Shown here one piece after another: positions 41,240-49,179 of a DNA stretch of 64,000 nt. The notes beneath the pieces are model-generated. The model made no database searches. It saw only the letters and a program-made list of their open reading frames with translations, and was not told where the DNA came from. Source of the DNA: Streptomyces sp. CB01373 (GTDB taxonomy: Bacteria > Actinomycetota > Actinomycetes > Streptomycetales > Streptomycetaceae); NCBI RefSeq assembly GCF_002803075.1, contig NZ_NNBK01000013.1, positions 62,001-126,000 of the forward strand. Direction: 5' to 3'. Position numbers and translations under genes: made by a program. Each line of letters opens with the position of its first letter. Within the stretch, counting starts at the first letter, position 1.

Positions 41240-42375
41240 GCGGCCGTCTCAGCCGTGGCGGCGCGGTCGGCGAGAATCGTGTCCCGCAGCATCCGGGCGT
41301 TGGCCGGCGAGGTGTGCACCTCGCGGCGGATGCCCTCGGCGGTCACCTTCGCGTCCGGCCAATCGGCCGTCACCGCTCGTGCCTCATCGAGCAGTTGAGC
41401 CGTTGTCCGCTTGGGCCGGGTCGACTTCGCTACGGCGGGCACACGGCCCGTGGCCCGTCGGGGTCGGGTCGATTCCGCGGCCACCGACCGCCGTGCGATC
41501 GGGGCGGTCGGAGTCGGCTCGATCGAGGCGAGCGGCTTGAGTGACACGGCCGGCTTCACGTAGTCGACCGGCACCTGATCGGGCACCGGCAGTCGCGTCA
41601 GCGTGATCGCGACCGGAGCCGATACCGGCTGGTCAGCCGTAGACCGTTTCCTCTCGGTCCCGGTGGATTCCTCCACATTCGCACTGCTGGTGTCTGCCGG
41701 GCCCATCGGGTCGGCTGCGGGTGCGGCGGGCAGATCGATCGGGGCGGTGAACATCGCGGCCAACGCGGCTTCCGCGCCGGCCGTCACCCGATCCCGCTGC
41801 ACGTCGACCAGCCGCGCCCCCAACGAGTAGTCACCGGTGCCGACCCTGCGGGCCAGCTTCCACGACCGCTTCTCCGCCTTCTCCCGATCCTTCGCCTCGG
41901 GGTGGTTGGCGGCGACGGCCCGGTGATAGGCCAGCTCGCGGACGACGGCGGCCGCGCGGGCCTCGGCCTCGGCATCGCGGCCATCGGTGTGGACGACGAT
42001 CCGACGCGCCAGGAACGCCATGCCCTCAGCCGAGACGCACATGCCCATGGGGGTGACGGCGTAGATGACGGTTCGGCCGATGTCGGGGCCCGCCGTCGCG
42101 GCCATCACGGACGCGGCGGCGGGCAGTGCCCACAGCCCCACCCGGATCGGCAGGGGTGAGGACTGTCCGAGCATGGTCAGTCCGAGCAGGACCAGGCCCA
42201 GCACGGCGGTGGCGCCCTCGCCGGCGGCGACCGCACCGAGGGCGGTCCCGGTGCCGTAGGCGTGGCCGATGTTGCTGAAGGTGCCGTATCCGCCGATACC
42301 GCCGACGGCGGCCATGATGGCGAACGCGGCCCCGAGCACGACCCGTTGCGAGCGGGTCAGTTCCTTGCGGTTCAT
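41236..42375 (-). CDS. SpdA-like protein of AICE 2 with a different membrane domain
   Basis: This 379-aa protein starts at ATG 42375 (MNRKELTRSQRVVLGAAFAI). The four membrane helices and following helical region do not resemble the AICE 1 protein. After the linker (SSANVEESTG) the two become homologous through TLTRLPVPDQVP and the C-terminal helix-turn-helix-like EGIRREVHTSPANARMLRD. The change of homology coincides with loss of the 94-aa gene, so a single recombination replaced that block. Overlaps the preceding stop by ATGA. Confidence 0.65.
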   Translation of the reverse strand: MNRKELTRSQRVVLGAAFAIMAAVGGIGGYGTFSNIGHAYGTGTALGAVAAGEGATAVLGLVLLGLTMLGQSSPLPIRVGLWALPAAASVMAATAGPDIGRTVIYAVTPMGMCVSAEGMAFLARRIVVHTDGRDAEAEARAAAVVRELAYHRAVAANHPEAKDREKAEKRSWKLARRVGTGDYSLGARLVDVQRDRVTAGAEAALAAMFTAPIDLPAAPAADPMGPADTSSANVEESTGTERKRSTADQPVSAPVAITLTRLPVPDQVPVDYVKPAVSLKPLASIEPTPTAPIARRSVAAESTRPRRATGRVPAVAKSTRPKRTTAQLLDEARAVTADWPDAKVTAEGIRREVHTSPANARMLRDTILADRAATAETAA

Positions 42376-42821
42376 GCCCTGCCTCCGATCGTGAGCAGGG
42401 CGGCGAGGATGAGCAGGGCGCCGCCGGTGTAGGTGAGGTCGACCGCGCGGCGCAGGCAGGTGAACTTGGCGACGGCCAGCCGGGACAGGCCGGCAATGTC
42501 CGCCGCGAGGTCCACGTCGTTGACGGTGGTGGTGATCTCGTCGGGGGTGAGGGTGGCCCACAGCGGGAAGCCGTGCCGGCCTCCCAGGTTCGGGCGCACC
42601 GAGCGCAGCAGCATCCCGGCCGCGGCGACCAGCACCGCCAGGCCACCCCCACCGACGATGGCGGCCGACAGGGTCAGGGGCAGGTCGCGGGCGACCGTCC
42701 AGGCGCCGGCCAGCACCGCGCCGACGAACGCCAGCAGCAGTCCGGTCTTGCTGTCCGTCCGCGCGATCTCCGCCTTCACCTCGGCGTGCGCGGCGCTCAG
42801 GTTGCGGCCGGTGTCGCTCAC
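42372..42821 (-). CDS. Pycsar system effector-like (PycTM) membrane protein (AICE 2)
   Basis: This 149-aa protein starts at GTG 42821 and is identical to the AICE 1 protein over most of its length. It has an N-terminal helix, two adjacent membrane helices, a central soluble part and a final hydrophobic segment. The fold matches PycTM-type effectors, but no nucleotide cyclase gene is found in this element either. Coupled to DUF6284 upstream (4-nt overlap) and the SpdA-like gene downstream. Confidence 0.65.
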   Translation of the reverse strand: MSDTGRNLSAAHAEVKAEIARTDSKTGLLLAFVGAVLAGAWTVARDLPLTLSAAIVGGGGLAVLVAAAGMLLRSVRPNLGGRHGFPLWATLTPDEITTTVNDVDLAADIAGLSRLAVAKFTCLRRAVDLTYTGGALLILAALLTIGGRA

Positions 42822-43087
42822 GCGGCACCTCCGGGCAGCATCGCGCCGGCCGTGCGGTTGAGCAGGGCGACGCGGGCGGCGAGCGCCCTGCGGCGGGCGC
42901 GGCGGATGCGGCGGGCGTCCAGCTCGGACGGCGTGCGGTCCAGCGTGATGATCTGCGCGTCCAGCAGGTCGACGTCCGCGAGGATCACGGGCATCTCCAG
43001 CTCGATCGCGTCCAGCTCCGCAGCCGTCGGCTCCATGAAGTCGGCGAACGCGGTAACAACGTCCTGAACAGTGACGATGTGTTCCAT
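42818..43087 (-). CDS. DUF6284 family protein (AICE 2)
   Basis: This 89-aa protein begins MEHIVTVQDVVTAFADFMEP and ends with the same Arg-rich helix as the AICE 1 copy. It is the first gene of the leftward transfer operon and follows a 236-nt conserved-spacing leader. ATG 43087 chosen by alignment with AICE 1; an upstream GTG/ATG extension is not conserved. Function unknown. Confidence 0.72.
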   Translation of the reverse strand: MEHIVTVQDVVTAFADFMEPTAAELDAIELEMPVILADVDLLDAQIITLDRTPSELDARRIRRARRRALAARVALLNRTAGAMLPGGAA

Positions 43088-43342
43088 TGGGTCGTGTTCC
43101 TCTCGCATAGGAACGGCCCGAACAGCGGCCCCGGTGTTCCAGCACCGGGGCCGCGCGCCGTTGAAGTCGGAACATCCGGCTCCCCTCAGCGCTGCTCGTA
43201 CGAGACGAGCAGCGGAGGCAACCGGCCGCAGCAGTGGAGCTGCGGAGAGGTCGAGTCGTGCACATGCGCGGTCCTACGCCGCGCCGGCCGCCTTATCGGA
43301 GGAGGCGGCCACCTCGTCACGCTGTTGAGTTCTCAAGGAACC
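43088..43342 (-). promoter_or_regulatory. Structured leader of the AICE 2 transfer operon with rrn-like box
   Basis: Reading leftward, GTTCCTTGAGAACTCAACA lies at 43,323-43,341. It is followed by a 9-bp hairpin identical to AICE 1 (43,191-43,213) and a perfect 12-bp stem GCGGCCCCGGTG (43,125-43,136 with 43,143-43,154) shortly before the first gene. The promoter-proximal stem differs in sequence from AICE 1 but keeps its position, which supports a structural role. Confidence 0.55.
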
Positions 43343-43385
43343 GGCGCTTCCTTCGAGCCCCTTCCAGAGCCCTCCGGGCGGCCTA

Positions 43386-43503
43386 GTACGGCATGACCGT
43401 ACGGGACACCCCATCCGACTTGTCTGGAGGAGTGCTTGGGCAAGAGATTGCACGAGTCCGGCTTGGAGAGTCAAGCCCCCTGGTCTAACTTGTACGGAGG
43501 AGT
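43386..43503. promoter_or_regulatory. Divergent promoter/operator region before the AICE 2 gntR
   Basis: An inverted repeat GTACGG-CATGA-CCGTAC lies at 43,386-43,402. A 16-bp direct repeat ACTTGT(C/A)(T/C)GGAGGAGT lies at 43,418-43,433 and 43,488-43,503, 70 bp apart. They differ from the AICE 1 repeats, matching the divergence of the two GntR proteins, and probably are this regulator's operators. Confidence 0.5.
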
Positions 43504-43527
43504 TGGAGCAGAGGAGAGGGATTGCCG

Positions 43528-44298
43528 GTGCGACGCGGTATGACCAAGGCGCAGGAAATCGCCCATGACCTGCGTGAACAGATCCTGTCCGGCGGACTGG
43601 CAGGGGGTGCGGCGCTTCCGAGCGAATCAAGGATGATGAGCGAGTACGGCTACAGCCGCGAAACCATCCGCGCCGGCGTTCGCCTCTTGGTAGAGGAAGG
43701 CCTGGTCGTCACCGGGCAGGGCCAGGGCAAGTACGTCCGTGAGCACTACCCGCCTGTGGTGTGGAACTGGACGACATTGGAGAGTCGTAGTCGCCACGCC
43801 ACCGCGGTTGAGGGACAAACAGCCGGCGACCAGTGGGCAAGCGTGATCGCCGAGAACGGAAACGCTCCCCGTCAGGACATCACGGTGTCGATCGTCGAGC
43901 CTCCATCCCACGTCCGCGCACGCCTCGAACTGCCCGAAGACGGCTTGGCCGTGGCACGCAAGCGCGTCCGGTACATAGACAACCGGCCTTACGCGCTTGC
44001 CGACTCGTACTTCCCCCAGGCACTCGTCAACGGCACACCGTTGATGGAGCCCCGAGACGTCTCCGCGCCCGGCGGCATCCTGGCCTCCGTGGGACTCGTG
44101 CAAGCCAAGTACGTGGACGAAATCTCAGTGCGCATGCCGACTCGCCAGGAGGCTGAGCTACTTGCCCTTCCCGCGGCAACACCGATCGCAGAGCACACCC
44201 GAACGGGCTATGACGCGGGGGGCCGCCCCCTCCGCTGCATGGTCACCATCCTCCCTGGAGACAGGCACAAGATCCTCTATGAAGTCAGCACAGACTGA
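43528..44298 (+). CDS. GntR family transcriptional regulator (HutC/UTRA type) of AICE 2
   Basis: This 256-aa protein has an N-terminal winged helix (AQEIAHDLREQILSGGLAGG, YSRETIRAGVRLLVEEGLVV) and a UTRA effector domain (about 95-250). It probably represses the element's transfer and replication genes. The start is uncertain: GTG 43528 and TTG 43522 both lie behind GAGGAGAGGG. It is only distantly related to the AICE 1 regulator. The downstream GNAT gene begins inside its last codons. Confidence 0.85.
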   Translation: MRRGMTKAQEIAHDLREQILSGGLAGGAALPSESRMMSEYGYSRETIRAGVRLLVEEGLVVTGQGQGKYVREHYPPVVWNWTTLESRSRHATAVEGQTAGDQWASVIAENGNAPRQDITVSIVEPPSHVRARLELPEDGLAVARKRVRYIDNRPYALADSYFPQALVNGTPLMEPRDVSAPGGILASVGLVQAKYVDEISVRMPTRQEAELLALPAATPIAEHTRTGYDAGGRPLRCMVTILPGDRHKILYEVSTD

Positions 44299-44893
44299 AT
44301 ATCTCCGCCCCGCAGCGTCGGAGGATGTGCCTGCTCTCTTGGCTCTGCGCGCAGAGGCCGAAGGGTGGCTACGCACCAAAGGAACGGATCAGTGGAGCGA
44401 CCCGGAAACCGGCGAACGGGCCATCTCGAAATGGCGCGCCAGCATAGATGAGGGGCGCGCATGGGTCGTAGTTGGCGAGCATGATGAAGTGCTCGCCACC
44501 GTCAGCCGCGGTCCGGTCGACCGGGATTTCTGGACGGACGCCGACCACCCCGAAACGGCGTTGTACCTGTACAAGCTGATCGTCGCCCGCAGGGCATCTG
44601 GCCGGCAGCTCGGCATACGGGTCGTCGACTGGATGTCCCGCCTTGCAGCGCTCGAAGGTCGAAGCTGGGTGCGCATCGACACCTGGCGCACGAACTCCGG
44701 GCTGCACGGCTACTACGAGCGGTTGGGCTTCAGGCATGTCCGCACCGAGGAACCGCCCCATAGGCGCTCAGGGTGGCTCGCCCAGCGACCAGCAGGTGAG
44801 CTTGCTATGCCTCACGACCTCCTACCGGTATCCTCCCGCGAAAGTCGGCACAGGGAGACGACGGGCCGCGAAGTGCCGTCCCAGAGAGGTTGA
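44279..44893 (+). CDS. GNAT family N-acetyltransferase, AICE 2 cargo
   Basis: This 204-aa acetyl-CoA-dependent acyltransferase contains YLRPAASEDVPALLALRAEA at the start. The acetyl-CoA loop region is LYLYKLIVARRASGRQLGIR, and motif B is WVRIDTWRTNSGLHGYYERLGFRHV. ATG 44279 overlaps gntR by 20 nt, so they are co-expressed. The substrate is unknown; AICE 1 carries GT2 in the same slot, so this position is a cargo site under regulator control. Confidence 0.82.
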   Translation: MKSAQTEYLRPAASEDVPALLALRAEAEGWLRTKGTDQWSDPETGERAISKWRASIDEGRAWVVVGEHDEVLATVSRGPVDRDFWTDADHPETALYLYKLIVARRASGRQLGIRVVDWMSRLAALEGRSWVRIDTWRTNSGLHGYYERLGFRHVRTEEPPHRRSGWLAQRPAGELAMPHDLLPVSSRESRHRETTGREVPSQRG

Positions 44894-45042
44894 CGCCCTG
44901 GTCACCGGTGACAACGCCGTCTCAGTTTCCGTCTCATTCACCCTCGTCCGGAGACGTTCACGGCGGTTCACGCGGCGGACGGGAGTACGCGGATGAACAG
45001 GGCTGAACGGGCCCGGATCACGGGCTGACCAGTACGAACAGA

Positions 45043-45097
45043 CCTCGAAAGCGAGTGTGGCGCAAGTCACCGAGGGTTCAAATCCCTCCGCTACCGC
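45043..45097 (+). other. AICE 2 att core, distal copy (3' fragment of tRNA-Ser CGA)
   Basis: An exact 55-bp copy of 32,542-32,596. The preceding bases do not rebuild the 5' half of a tRNA, so this is an att scar and not a second tRNA gene. It marks the right boundary of AICE 2; 44,894-45,042 before it contains no gene. Confidence 0.92.
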
Positions 45098-45102
45098 TTC
45101 AG

Positions 45103-45132
45103 AAGGGCCCCGTCCGACAGGACGGGGCCCTT
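45103..45132 (+). terminator. Original tRNA-Ser(CGA) terminator
   Basis: AAGGGCCCCGTCC (45,103-45,115), loop GACA, and its perfect complement followed by TTT. This is presumably the host terminator displaced by the element. Confidence 0.8.
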
Positions 45133-45220
45133 TGTGCGATCATCTACAGCGCTCGGCCCGGACAGTACCGACTACCAGGCAACTCGGCGACCGGGAAGTC
45201 ACCGACAGGGGGAGGCCACG

Positions 45221-45397
45221 ATGGCGATGAACGCCAAGAGGATCGTCGTCTATGTGGTCGTGGTCTTCGTGCTGTACGTGATCATCACGGACCCGAGGGG
45301 GGCTGCGGGCTACGTCGAGATAGGGTTCGAAGGCATCTCGGACGCCGCCAAGGCCATAGGCGAATTCATGACGTGGGCCGCCAACGGAGGAAAATGA
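45221..45397 (+). CDS. Small single-pass membrane protein
   Basis: This 58-aa protein begins at ATG 45221 with GGGGGAGG upstream. It has one membrane helix (IVVYVVVVFVLYVIITD, about residues 8-24) and a C-terminal amphipathic segment (IGFEGISDAAKAIGEFMTW). Its ATGA overlaps the Dabb protein gene. No family recognised; linkage with the Dabb gene seems an old Streptomyces arrangement. Confidence 0.68.
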   Translation: MAMNAKRIVVYVVVVFVLYVIITDPRGAAGYVEIGFEGISDAAKAIGEFMTWAANGGK

Positions 45398-45690
45398 TGA
45401 TCCGCCACCTGGTCCTCTTCAAGCTGAACGAAGGCGTGGAGCGGGACGACCCGCACGTCGTCGCCGGGGCCGAGGCCTTCCGCGCCCTCGGCGGGCAGAT
45501 CGAGGACCTGCGCTTCTGGGAGTGCGGCTGGAACGTCAGCGACCGGCCCATCGCATACGACTTCGCGATCAACTCGGCGGTCGAGGACCCGGACGCGCTG
45601 CGCCGGTACCTGGAGCACCCGGCCCATCAGGCGGGCGTGACCCAGTGGCGCGAGTTCGCCACGTGGGTGATCGCCGACTACGAGTTCTGA
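45397..45690 (+). CDS. Dabb (stress-responsive A/B barrel) family protein
   Basis: This 97-aa ferredoxin-like alpha/beta barrel monomer starts IRHLVLFKLNEGVERDD and contains the usual YDFAINSAVEDPDALRRYLE and a conserved HPAHQAGV segment. The members dimerise; some are enzymes and others are of unknown function. ATG 45397 has GGAGG at 6 nt; ATG 45394 is too close to it. Co-transcribed with the small membrane gene. Confidence 0.82.
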   Translation: MIRHLVLFKLNEGVERDDPHVVAGAEAFRALGGQIEDLRFWECGWNVSDRPIAYDFAINSAVEDPDALRRYLEHPAHQAGVTQWREFATWVIADYEF

Positions 45691-45891
45691 CGGCCCGTAC
45701 CTTCTCAGCCTTACGGCCGTACGGCTGCACGCTCGGCCCCGCATCGGAACGGTGCGGGGCTTTTCGACGTCTTATGCCCTATTTCATCCCTCAACACGTG
45801 CATATGCGGTGCTTGAACACGATGCACCTGTCTTGTGATGCTATGACCGCTTTTGACGGATGAGTTGATCGACGAAGAGGTGGCGTTGACC

Positions 45892-46833
45892 GTGTCGGCC
45901 AAGACTGCGCCGCCCCAGGATCCTGTCTCGGCCCCGGCCCCGGCCGCCCCGACTCCGGCTACCCCGACCCCGACCCCGACTGCGGCCACGAACCCGACTG
46001 CGACGCCCACTCCCGCCTCCACTCCCGCTTCGGATTCGGATTCGGCCCCGGCCCCGGCTCCCGAGAAGCGGCGCGGTGCCGACACCCGCGCCCTCACGCA
46101 GGTGCTCTTCACCCAGTTGAAGGAGCTCGAACCCGGTACGTCCGAGCACTCCCGCGTGCGCGGGGCGCTCATCGAGGCGAACCTGCCGCTCGTGCGCTAC
46201 GCGGCAGCCCGCTTCCGCTCCCGCAACGAGCCGATGGAGGACGTCGTCCAGGTCGGCACCATCGGGCTCATCAACGCCATCGACCGCTTCGACCCGGACC
46301 GGGGCGTGCAGTTCCCGACCTTCGCGATGCCGACGGTCGTCGGCGAGATCAAGCGCTACTTCCGGGACAACGTCCGCACGGTCCATGTCCCGCGCCGGCT
46401 GCACGAGTTGTGGGTGCAGGTGAACAGCGCGACCGAGGACCTGACGACCGCCTTCGGCCGCACCCCCTCGACCGCCGAGATCGCCGAGCGGCTGCGCATC
46501 ACCGAGGAGGAGGTGCTGTCCTGCATCGAGGCCGGACGCTCGTACCACGCGACCTCCCTGGAGGCGGCACAGGAGGGCGACGGGCTGCCCGGGCTGCTCG
46601 ACCGGCTCGGCTACGAGGACCCGGCCCTGGACGGCGTCGAGCACCGCGACCTCGTCCGCCATCTCCTCGTCCAGCTTCCCGAACGGGAACAGCGGATCCT
46701 CCTGCTGCGCTACTACAGCAATCTGACCCAGTCACAGATCAGTGCGGAGCTCGGCGTCTCCCAGATGCACGTGTCCCGGCTACTCGCCCGTAGCTTCCAG
46801 CGATTGCGATCCGCAAACAGGATCGAGGCGTAA
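45892..46833 (+). CDS. sigF: SigB/SigF-family RNA polymerase sigma factor (SigF-like)
   Basis: A sigma-70 group 3 factor with a disordered Pro/Thr/Ala-rich N-terminus of about 60 residues and then regions 2 to 4: NLPLVRYAAARFRSRNEPMED, PTFAMPTVVGEIKRYFRD (2.3-2.4) and the region 4 helix-turn-helix NLTQSQISAELGVSQMHVSR. The start is uncertain: GTG 45892 and TTG 45886 follow GAAGAGG, and TTG 45853 extends further. By position next to a second sigma gene near tadA it corresponds to the sigF/sigN pair of S. coelicolor; sigF directs late sporulation genes. No anti-sigma gene is adjacent. Confidence 0.78.
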   Translation: MSAKTAPPQDPVSAPAPAAPTPATPTPTPTAATNPTATPTPASTPASDSDSAPAPAPEKRRGADTRALTQVLFTQLKELEPGTSEHSRVRGALIEANLPLVRYAAARFRSRNEPMEDVVQVGTIGLINAIDRFDPDRGVQFPTFAMPTVVGEIKRYFRDNVRTVHVPRRLHELWVQVNSATEDLTTAFGRTPSTAEIAERLRITEEEVLSCIEAGRSYHATSLEAAQEGDGLPGLLDRLGYEDPALDGVEHRDLVRHLLVQLPEREQRILLLRYYSNLTQSQISAELGVSQMHVSRLLARSFQRLRSANRIEA

Positions 46834-47079
46834 CCGGCACGAGCGAATCACCCATCAGGGCAGTTCCCGACATCTTCGGGCAGATAAGCCGTCAGACCCC
46901 TTCTTTCCAGGGCCGATTCAGTTCTGACTTGTCGACAAGTCCCTACAGCGCGTTGCCGACATGTGACATTCTGCGGGAAGCGCGTTTGCCGAGGCTTCGG
47001 CTCCGGTATTCAGGTGAGGGCTGCGTTCTCCTCGTCAGAGAGCGTGGCCGCGACCGTCCCGCGACCCAGAGGGGGTGGC

Positions 47080-48000
47080 ATGTCCGCAGACCAGGGCAGC
47101 TCCAAGGTGCTGACGCTCACGAAGAGCGAGACGCCCTCCCCGGCGCTCGAGCCGCTCGACGCCCTCGACGACGTGGCGGCCCTCGAGGCCGCTCCCGCCC
47201 CGGCGGCTCCGGCCGCGCCGGCCCTGCCGGCCTCGGAGACCATCGACACCCGCACCCTGTCCCGCTCCCTGTTCCTGCGGCTCGCCGCACTCGACGAGGA
47301 CAGCCCGGAGCGCGCCTACGTCCGGGACACCCTGATCGAGCTCAACCTCCCGCTGGTCCGTTACGCGGCGGCCCGCTTCCGCTCCCGCAACGAGCCGATG
47401 GAGGACATCGTCCAGGTCGGCACCATCGGCCTGATCAAGGCGATCGACCGCTTCGACTGCGAGCGGGGCGTGGAGTTCCCGACCTTCGCGATGCCGACGG
47501 TCGTGGGTGAGATCAAGCGCTTCTTCCGCGACACCTCGTGGTCGGTGCGCGTGCCCAGGCGCCTTCAGGAACTGCGTCTGGCGCTCACCAAGGCCAGCGA
47601 CGAGCTCTCCCAGAAGCTCGACCGCTCCCCGACCGTCACGGAACTGGCCACCGTGCTGGGTGTGTCGGAGGAGGACGTGGTCGACGGCCTCGCGGTCGGC
47701 AACGCGTACACCGCCTCCTCGCTGGACTCCCCGACCCCGGAGGACGACGGCGGCGAGGGCTCCCTGGCCGACCGCCTCGGCTACGAGGACACGGCGCTGG
47801 AGGGCGTGGAGTACCGCGAGTCGCTCAAGCCGCTGCTGGCCAAGCTGCCGCCCCGGGAGCGCAGGATCATCATGCTGCGCTTCTTCGCCAACATGACCCA
47901 GTCGCAGATCGGCGAGGAGGTCGGCATCTCGCAGATGCACGTCTCCCGGCTGCTGACCCGGACGCTGGCACAGCTGCGGGAAGGACTCATCAACGACTGA
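47080..48000 (+). CDS. sigN: SigB/SigF-family RNA polymerase sigma factor (SigN-like)
   Basis: This 306-aa paralogue of the preceding sigma factor has an Ala/Pro-rich tail of about 55 residues. Regions 2 to 4 follow (NLPLVRYAAARFRSRNEPME, PTFAMPTVVGEIKRFFRDTS, NMTQSQIGEEVGISQMHVSR). ATG 47080 has GAGGGGGTGG upstream. Tandem order suggests sigN, which acts in aerial hyphae development in S. coelicolor. The 246-nt gap between the two genes contains promoter material. Orthology assigned by context only. Confidence 0.78.
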   Translation: MSADQGSSKVLTLTKSETPSPALEPLDALDDVAALEAAPAPAAPAAPALPASETIDTRTLSRSLFLRLAALDEDSPERAYVRDTLIELNLPLVRYAAARFRSRNEPMEDIVQVGTIGLIKAIDRFDCERGVEFPTFAMPTVVGEIKRFFRDTSWSVRVPRRLQELRLALTKASDELSQKLDRSPTVTELATVLGVSEEDVVDGLAVGNAYTASSLDSPTPEDDGGEGSLADRLGYEDTALEGVEYRESLKPLLAKLPPRERRIIMLRFFANMTQSQIGEEVGISQMHVSRLLTRTLAQLREGLIND

Positions 48001-48202
48001 TCCGCACGGTCCGGCGCATCCCGCCCGGCGGGGCACCGGACGCGCGTCGGGCAGCACGGCACGAAGCCGTGGTGATGCCGACTCCTGGCCGCCGAGGCGC
48101 CCTTGCGGGCGCGTCGGCGGCCGCGGTACGTCCGGGAGCCGTTTCCCGGCCTCGCACGGGGTGACAAGGCCGGCGGAGTCGTACAGAGAAGAGTGGTTCG
48201 CC

Positions 48203-48397
48203 CTACTTGAGCGCGAGCCAGGCGACGGCCGCGACGACCGCGACCAGGACGACGACACCGACGATCAGGCCGGTGCGCGGGCCGGAGGAGGCCTGCTGCT
48301 GGGTGCTCTGAGGGGGCGCATCGTCGACGAACGCGCGGAACATCTGGGTGCTGCCGGCGGGGTCGTAGTTGCCCTGCGGGCCCTGGGTGTTAGCCAT
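48203..48397 (-). CDS. Small tail-anchored membrane protein
   Basis: This 64-aa protein has a polar Gln/Pro-rich N-terminus and a C-terminal membrane helix (LIVGVVVLVAVVAAVAWLAL) ending in Lys. ATG 48397. It converges with sigN and is divergent from the MarR gene. No family recognised; the composition is typical of conserved Streptomyces small membrane proteins. Confidence 0.65.
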   Translation of the reverse strand: MANTQGPQGNYDPAGSTQMFRAFVDDAPPQSTQQQASSGPRTGLIVGVVVLVAVVAAVAWLALK

Positions 48398-48670
48398 GGC
48401 CCGAGACCCTAGCGAAAACGCTGCCGCCACCCAAGCGCGGGGCCCGGCACCGCACTTGGCGGGAGCCCCGGAGAGGGGCGGTCCGACGGACTTCCGGACG
48501 TGCCTGGTGCGCATCGTGGTCCCGGACCGGCGGACCACACCTCACCTGCGGATTTACATTAGCCAATACTTGCCTTTGCCAACTTTTTGCGCCACCAGGG
48601 CCCGATTTGTTTGCCTGCGGCAACCAACCACCTCTACGGTTGCCCCGAGCAACGAATTCGGGGAGGTGTG

Positions 48671-49165
48671 ATGGCCGAGCAGGCGCAGTACGAAGAACTT
48701 GCGCGTCAGCTCAGTGCCGTCGGTGCCGTGAAACGGGACATGGGGCGGATACTGCCGCCCCACTGCCCGGCCGGCTCGGCCGCCGTGCTGACCCTTCTCG
48801 GCCGCCACGGGGACATGCGCATGAGCAAGCTCGCCGAGCTGCTCGCCGTGGACATGTCGGTGACCAGCCGGCATGTCGCGCACGTCGCCGCGCGCGGCTG
48901 GATCGACCGGATCCCGGACCCCGCGGACAAGCGTTCGCGCATCCTGCGCCTGACGCCCGCGGGCCTCGACCAGCTCGACGAGCTGACCCGGCGGAGCACC
49001 CGCCTGCTCAGCGAGCGGCTGAGCGACTGGACCGACGACGAGGTCGGCCAGCTGATCCGGCTGATGACGCGCCTGCGCGACAGCTTCGGCGACTGCCGTT
49101 CCGCTCCGGCCCGGATCCCCGCGCCCGTTGCCCCCGACACCACCCGTACACCCGCAAGCACGTAA
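48671..49165 (+). CDS. MarR family transcriptional regulator
   Basis: This 164-aa winged-helix repressor has MRMSKLAELLAVDMSVTSRHVAHVAARGWIDR as helix-turn-helix and DKRSRILRLTPAGLDQLDEL as wing. ATG 48671 has GGGAGGTG. It starts 14 nt before the MFS gene and certainly shares its operon. An AT-rich upstream stretch (48,555-48,660) with TTAGCCAATACTTGCC and GGCAAC/GTTGCC repeats probably contains the promoter and MarR sites. Confidence 0.88.
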   Translation: MAEQAQYEELARQLSAVGAVKRDMGRILPPHCPAGSAAVLTLLGRHGDMRMSKLAELLAVDMSVTSRHVAHVAARGWIDRIPDPADKRSRILRLTPAGLDQLDELTRRSTRLLSERLSDWTDDEVGQLIRLMTRLRDSFGDCRSAPARIPAPVAPDTTRTPAST

Positions 49166-49179
49166 GAAAAAGGAAGCCC

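Larger units (their letters stand above)
32542..45097. mobile_element. AICE 2, complete element in tRNA-Ser(CGA)
   Basis: A 12.56-kb integrative conjugative element is bounded by 55-bp direct repeats of the tRNA 3' half. In order it carries a small membrane gene, int, xis, an iteron cluster, DUF3631, a hypothetical gene, prim-pol, SpdB-like protein, clt candidate, tra, a 105-aa gene, RRQRL protein, SpdA-like protein, Pycsar-effector-like protein, DUF6284, gntR and a GNAT gene. All key genes are intact, so it could be functional. Its transfer operon nearly duplicates that of AICE 1. Confidence 0.93.

Noticed and set aside
45043..45100. A duplicate tRNA-Ser(CGA)
   Set aside because: Exactly the 55-bp crossover repeat with no 5' half.
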